Both the position numbers and the translations under genes were made by a program. Of a stretch of 64,000 nt of DNA, positions 63,602 to 64,000 are shown in pieces (the first letter of the stretch is position 1; each line of letters begins with the position of its first letter). Source of the stretch: Xenococcus sp. PCC 7305 (GTDB lineage Bacteria > Cyanobacteriota > Cyanobacteriia > Cyanobacteriales > Xenococcaceae). The notes beneath the pieces are model-generated. The model made no database searches and was not told where the DNA came from. It saw only the letters and a list, made by a program, of their open reading frames with translations. The DNA lies in the NCBI RefSeq assembly GCF_000332055.1, contig NZ_ALVZ01000226.1:1-64000 (forward strand), read 5' to 3'.

Positions 63602-64000
63602 ATGTTAAACACAAAAAATAAAACTAGCAAAGTTATTGGGATATCTAGTTTTATAGCTATCTGGAGTTTGGTGAGTTTTACTGCGATCGCTCAAACCCCA
63701 GAGGTTACTAAATCTAATGAATCAAAAACTGCTGAAGTCCATGGCTTACCTAGTAATCGTGAAGCTGGAGGCAGTCGAGGTAATTGCGATATTACAGCCC
63801 AAAATAATCTTGATGACCCCATAGCTCTAATTCCAGACAGTTCGGTAAACATCACAGCATCCATTTCTCCCAAGCTATTTTTCTATGTCCCACAAACCAA
63901 AGAACAAAAGACTATAGAATTTGTGCTTCGAGATCAAAACGACCAACTAGTACATGAGGTATTCCTCCAAAAAACTAGTCAAGGAGGAATTATGAATGTG
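63602..64000 (+). CDS. DUF928 domain exported protein (truncated by window end)
   Basis: 133 residues to the window edge. The signal peptide (KVIGISSFIAIWSLVSFTAIAQ) ends near residue 31. The mature part GLPSNREAGGSRGNCDITA and then SISPKLFFYVPQTKEQKTIEFV fits DUF928, a cyanobacterial secreted or periplasmic family of unknown function. The start is the ATG at 63602. Complete except for the missing 3' end. Divergent from the CHASE2 gene. Confidence 0.85.
   Translation, partial: MLNTKNKTSKVIGISSFIAIWSLVSFTAIAQTPEVTKSNESKTAEVHGLPSNREAGGSRGNCDITAQNNLDDPIALIPDSSVNITASISPKLFFYVPQTKEQKTIEFVLRDQNDQLVHEVFLQKTSQGGIMNV

Noticed and set aside
63409-63630. 73-residue minus-strand ORF
   Set aside because: Composition is Phe/Ile/Cys-rich and irregular, it overlaps the DUF928 start on the other strand, and no motif or Shine-Dalgarno supports it.
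1-64000. CRISPR arrays, tRNA or rRNA genes, prophage
   Set aside because: No regularly spaced repeats of CRISPR size, no tRNA cloverleaf or rRNA blocks, and no phage structural genes were found.

Overview
The window is cyanobacterial. Direct signs are the very frequent GCGATCGC (HIP1) octamer, chlorophyll genes (chlD, chlM), cyanobacterial-type RRM proteins, FtsH, a squalene-hopene cyclase, a PATAN response regulator with a type IV pilus taxis operon, an orphan XisI, and heptanucleotide tandem repeats of the kind dispersed through these genomes. The DNA is AT-rich. The repeats, toxin-antitoxin genes and two MITE-like elements suggest a larger, repeat-rich genome rather than a marine picocyanobacterium. 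The genus cannot be named from what is visible.

Layout. 1-5.3 kb: an RRM protein and an RND efflux pump with its adaptor, both on the minus strand. 5.6-15.7 kb: a six-gene plus-strand lipid-type biosynthetic cluster, the most unusual part of the window. It encodes a four-part fusion (2-oxo acid dehydrogenase E1 alpha, E1 beta, lipoyl domain, KAS III), an ACP, an SDR reductase, a fatty acid hydroxylase-type di-iron enzyme, an alpha-oxoamine synthase fused to a GNAT/FemAB-like acyltransferase, and a fatty acyl-AMP ligase. 15.8-25.8 kb: rpsP and a KH protein, a hydrolase fused to a solute-binding domain, a VOC protein, a patatin-like lipase, an MFS transporter, two overlapping MscS channels and an orphan XisI. 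25.9-29.4 kb: copper P-type ATPase, Atx1-type chaperone and TtcA. 29.4-31.4 kb: a decaying toxin-antitoxin region with a PIN-domain gene broken by an amber codon, an intact ParE-type module between 45-bp direct repeats, a MITE and an unexplained structured stretch. 31.4-40 kb: phasin-like and pentapeptide proteins, chlD, ftsH, aroA, a DUF4340 protein, a SemiSWEET-like protein and cdsA. 40.1-51.5 kb: a seven-gene chemosensory operon resembling the pix/tax loci, with PATAN-REC, CheY, CheW, two GAF-containing MCPs, a CheA with two receiver domains and a second CheW. 51.6-58.3 kb: chlM, dxr, a long intergenic region, a second RRM gene, shc, a lipase and a DUF423 protein. 58.5-64 kb: a Ser/Thr kinase, a hypothetical protein, a CHASE2-GGDEF-EAL protein and the start of a DUF928 gene cut by the window edge.

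How the genes may work together. In the 5.6-15.7 kb cluster, FAAL and ACP would activate a fatty acid. The oxoamine synthase would condense the acyl thioester with an amino acid. The SDR would reduce the ketone, the GNAT half would N-acylate the amine and the hydroxylase would hydroxylate the chain: the logic of a sphingolipid or ceramide-like lipid, in a phylum not generally known for them. The E1-lipoyl-KAS III fusion has no E2 acyltransferase domain, so it could pass a decarboxylated 2-oxo acid directly from lipoate to KAS III. The chemosensory operon looks complete for signalling to type IV pili, but both receptor GAF domains lack the cysteines that hold a bilin. The pathway and signalling assignments are inference; the domain content is read from the sequence.
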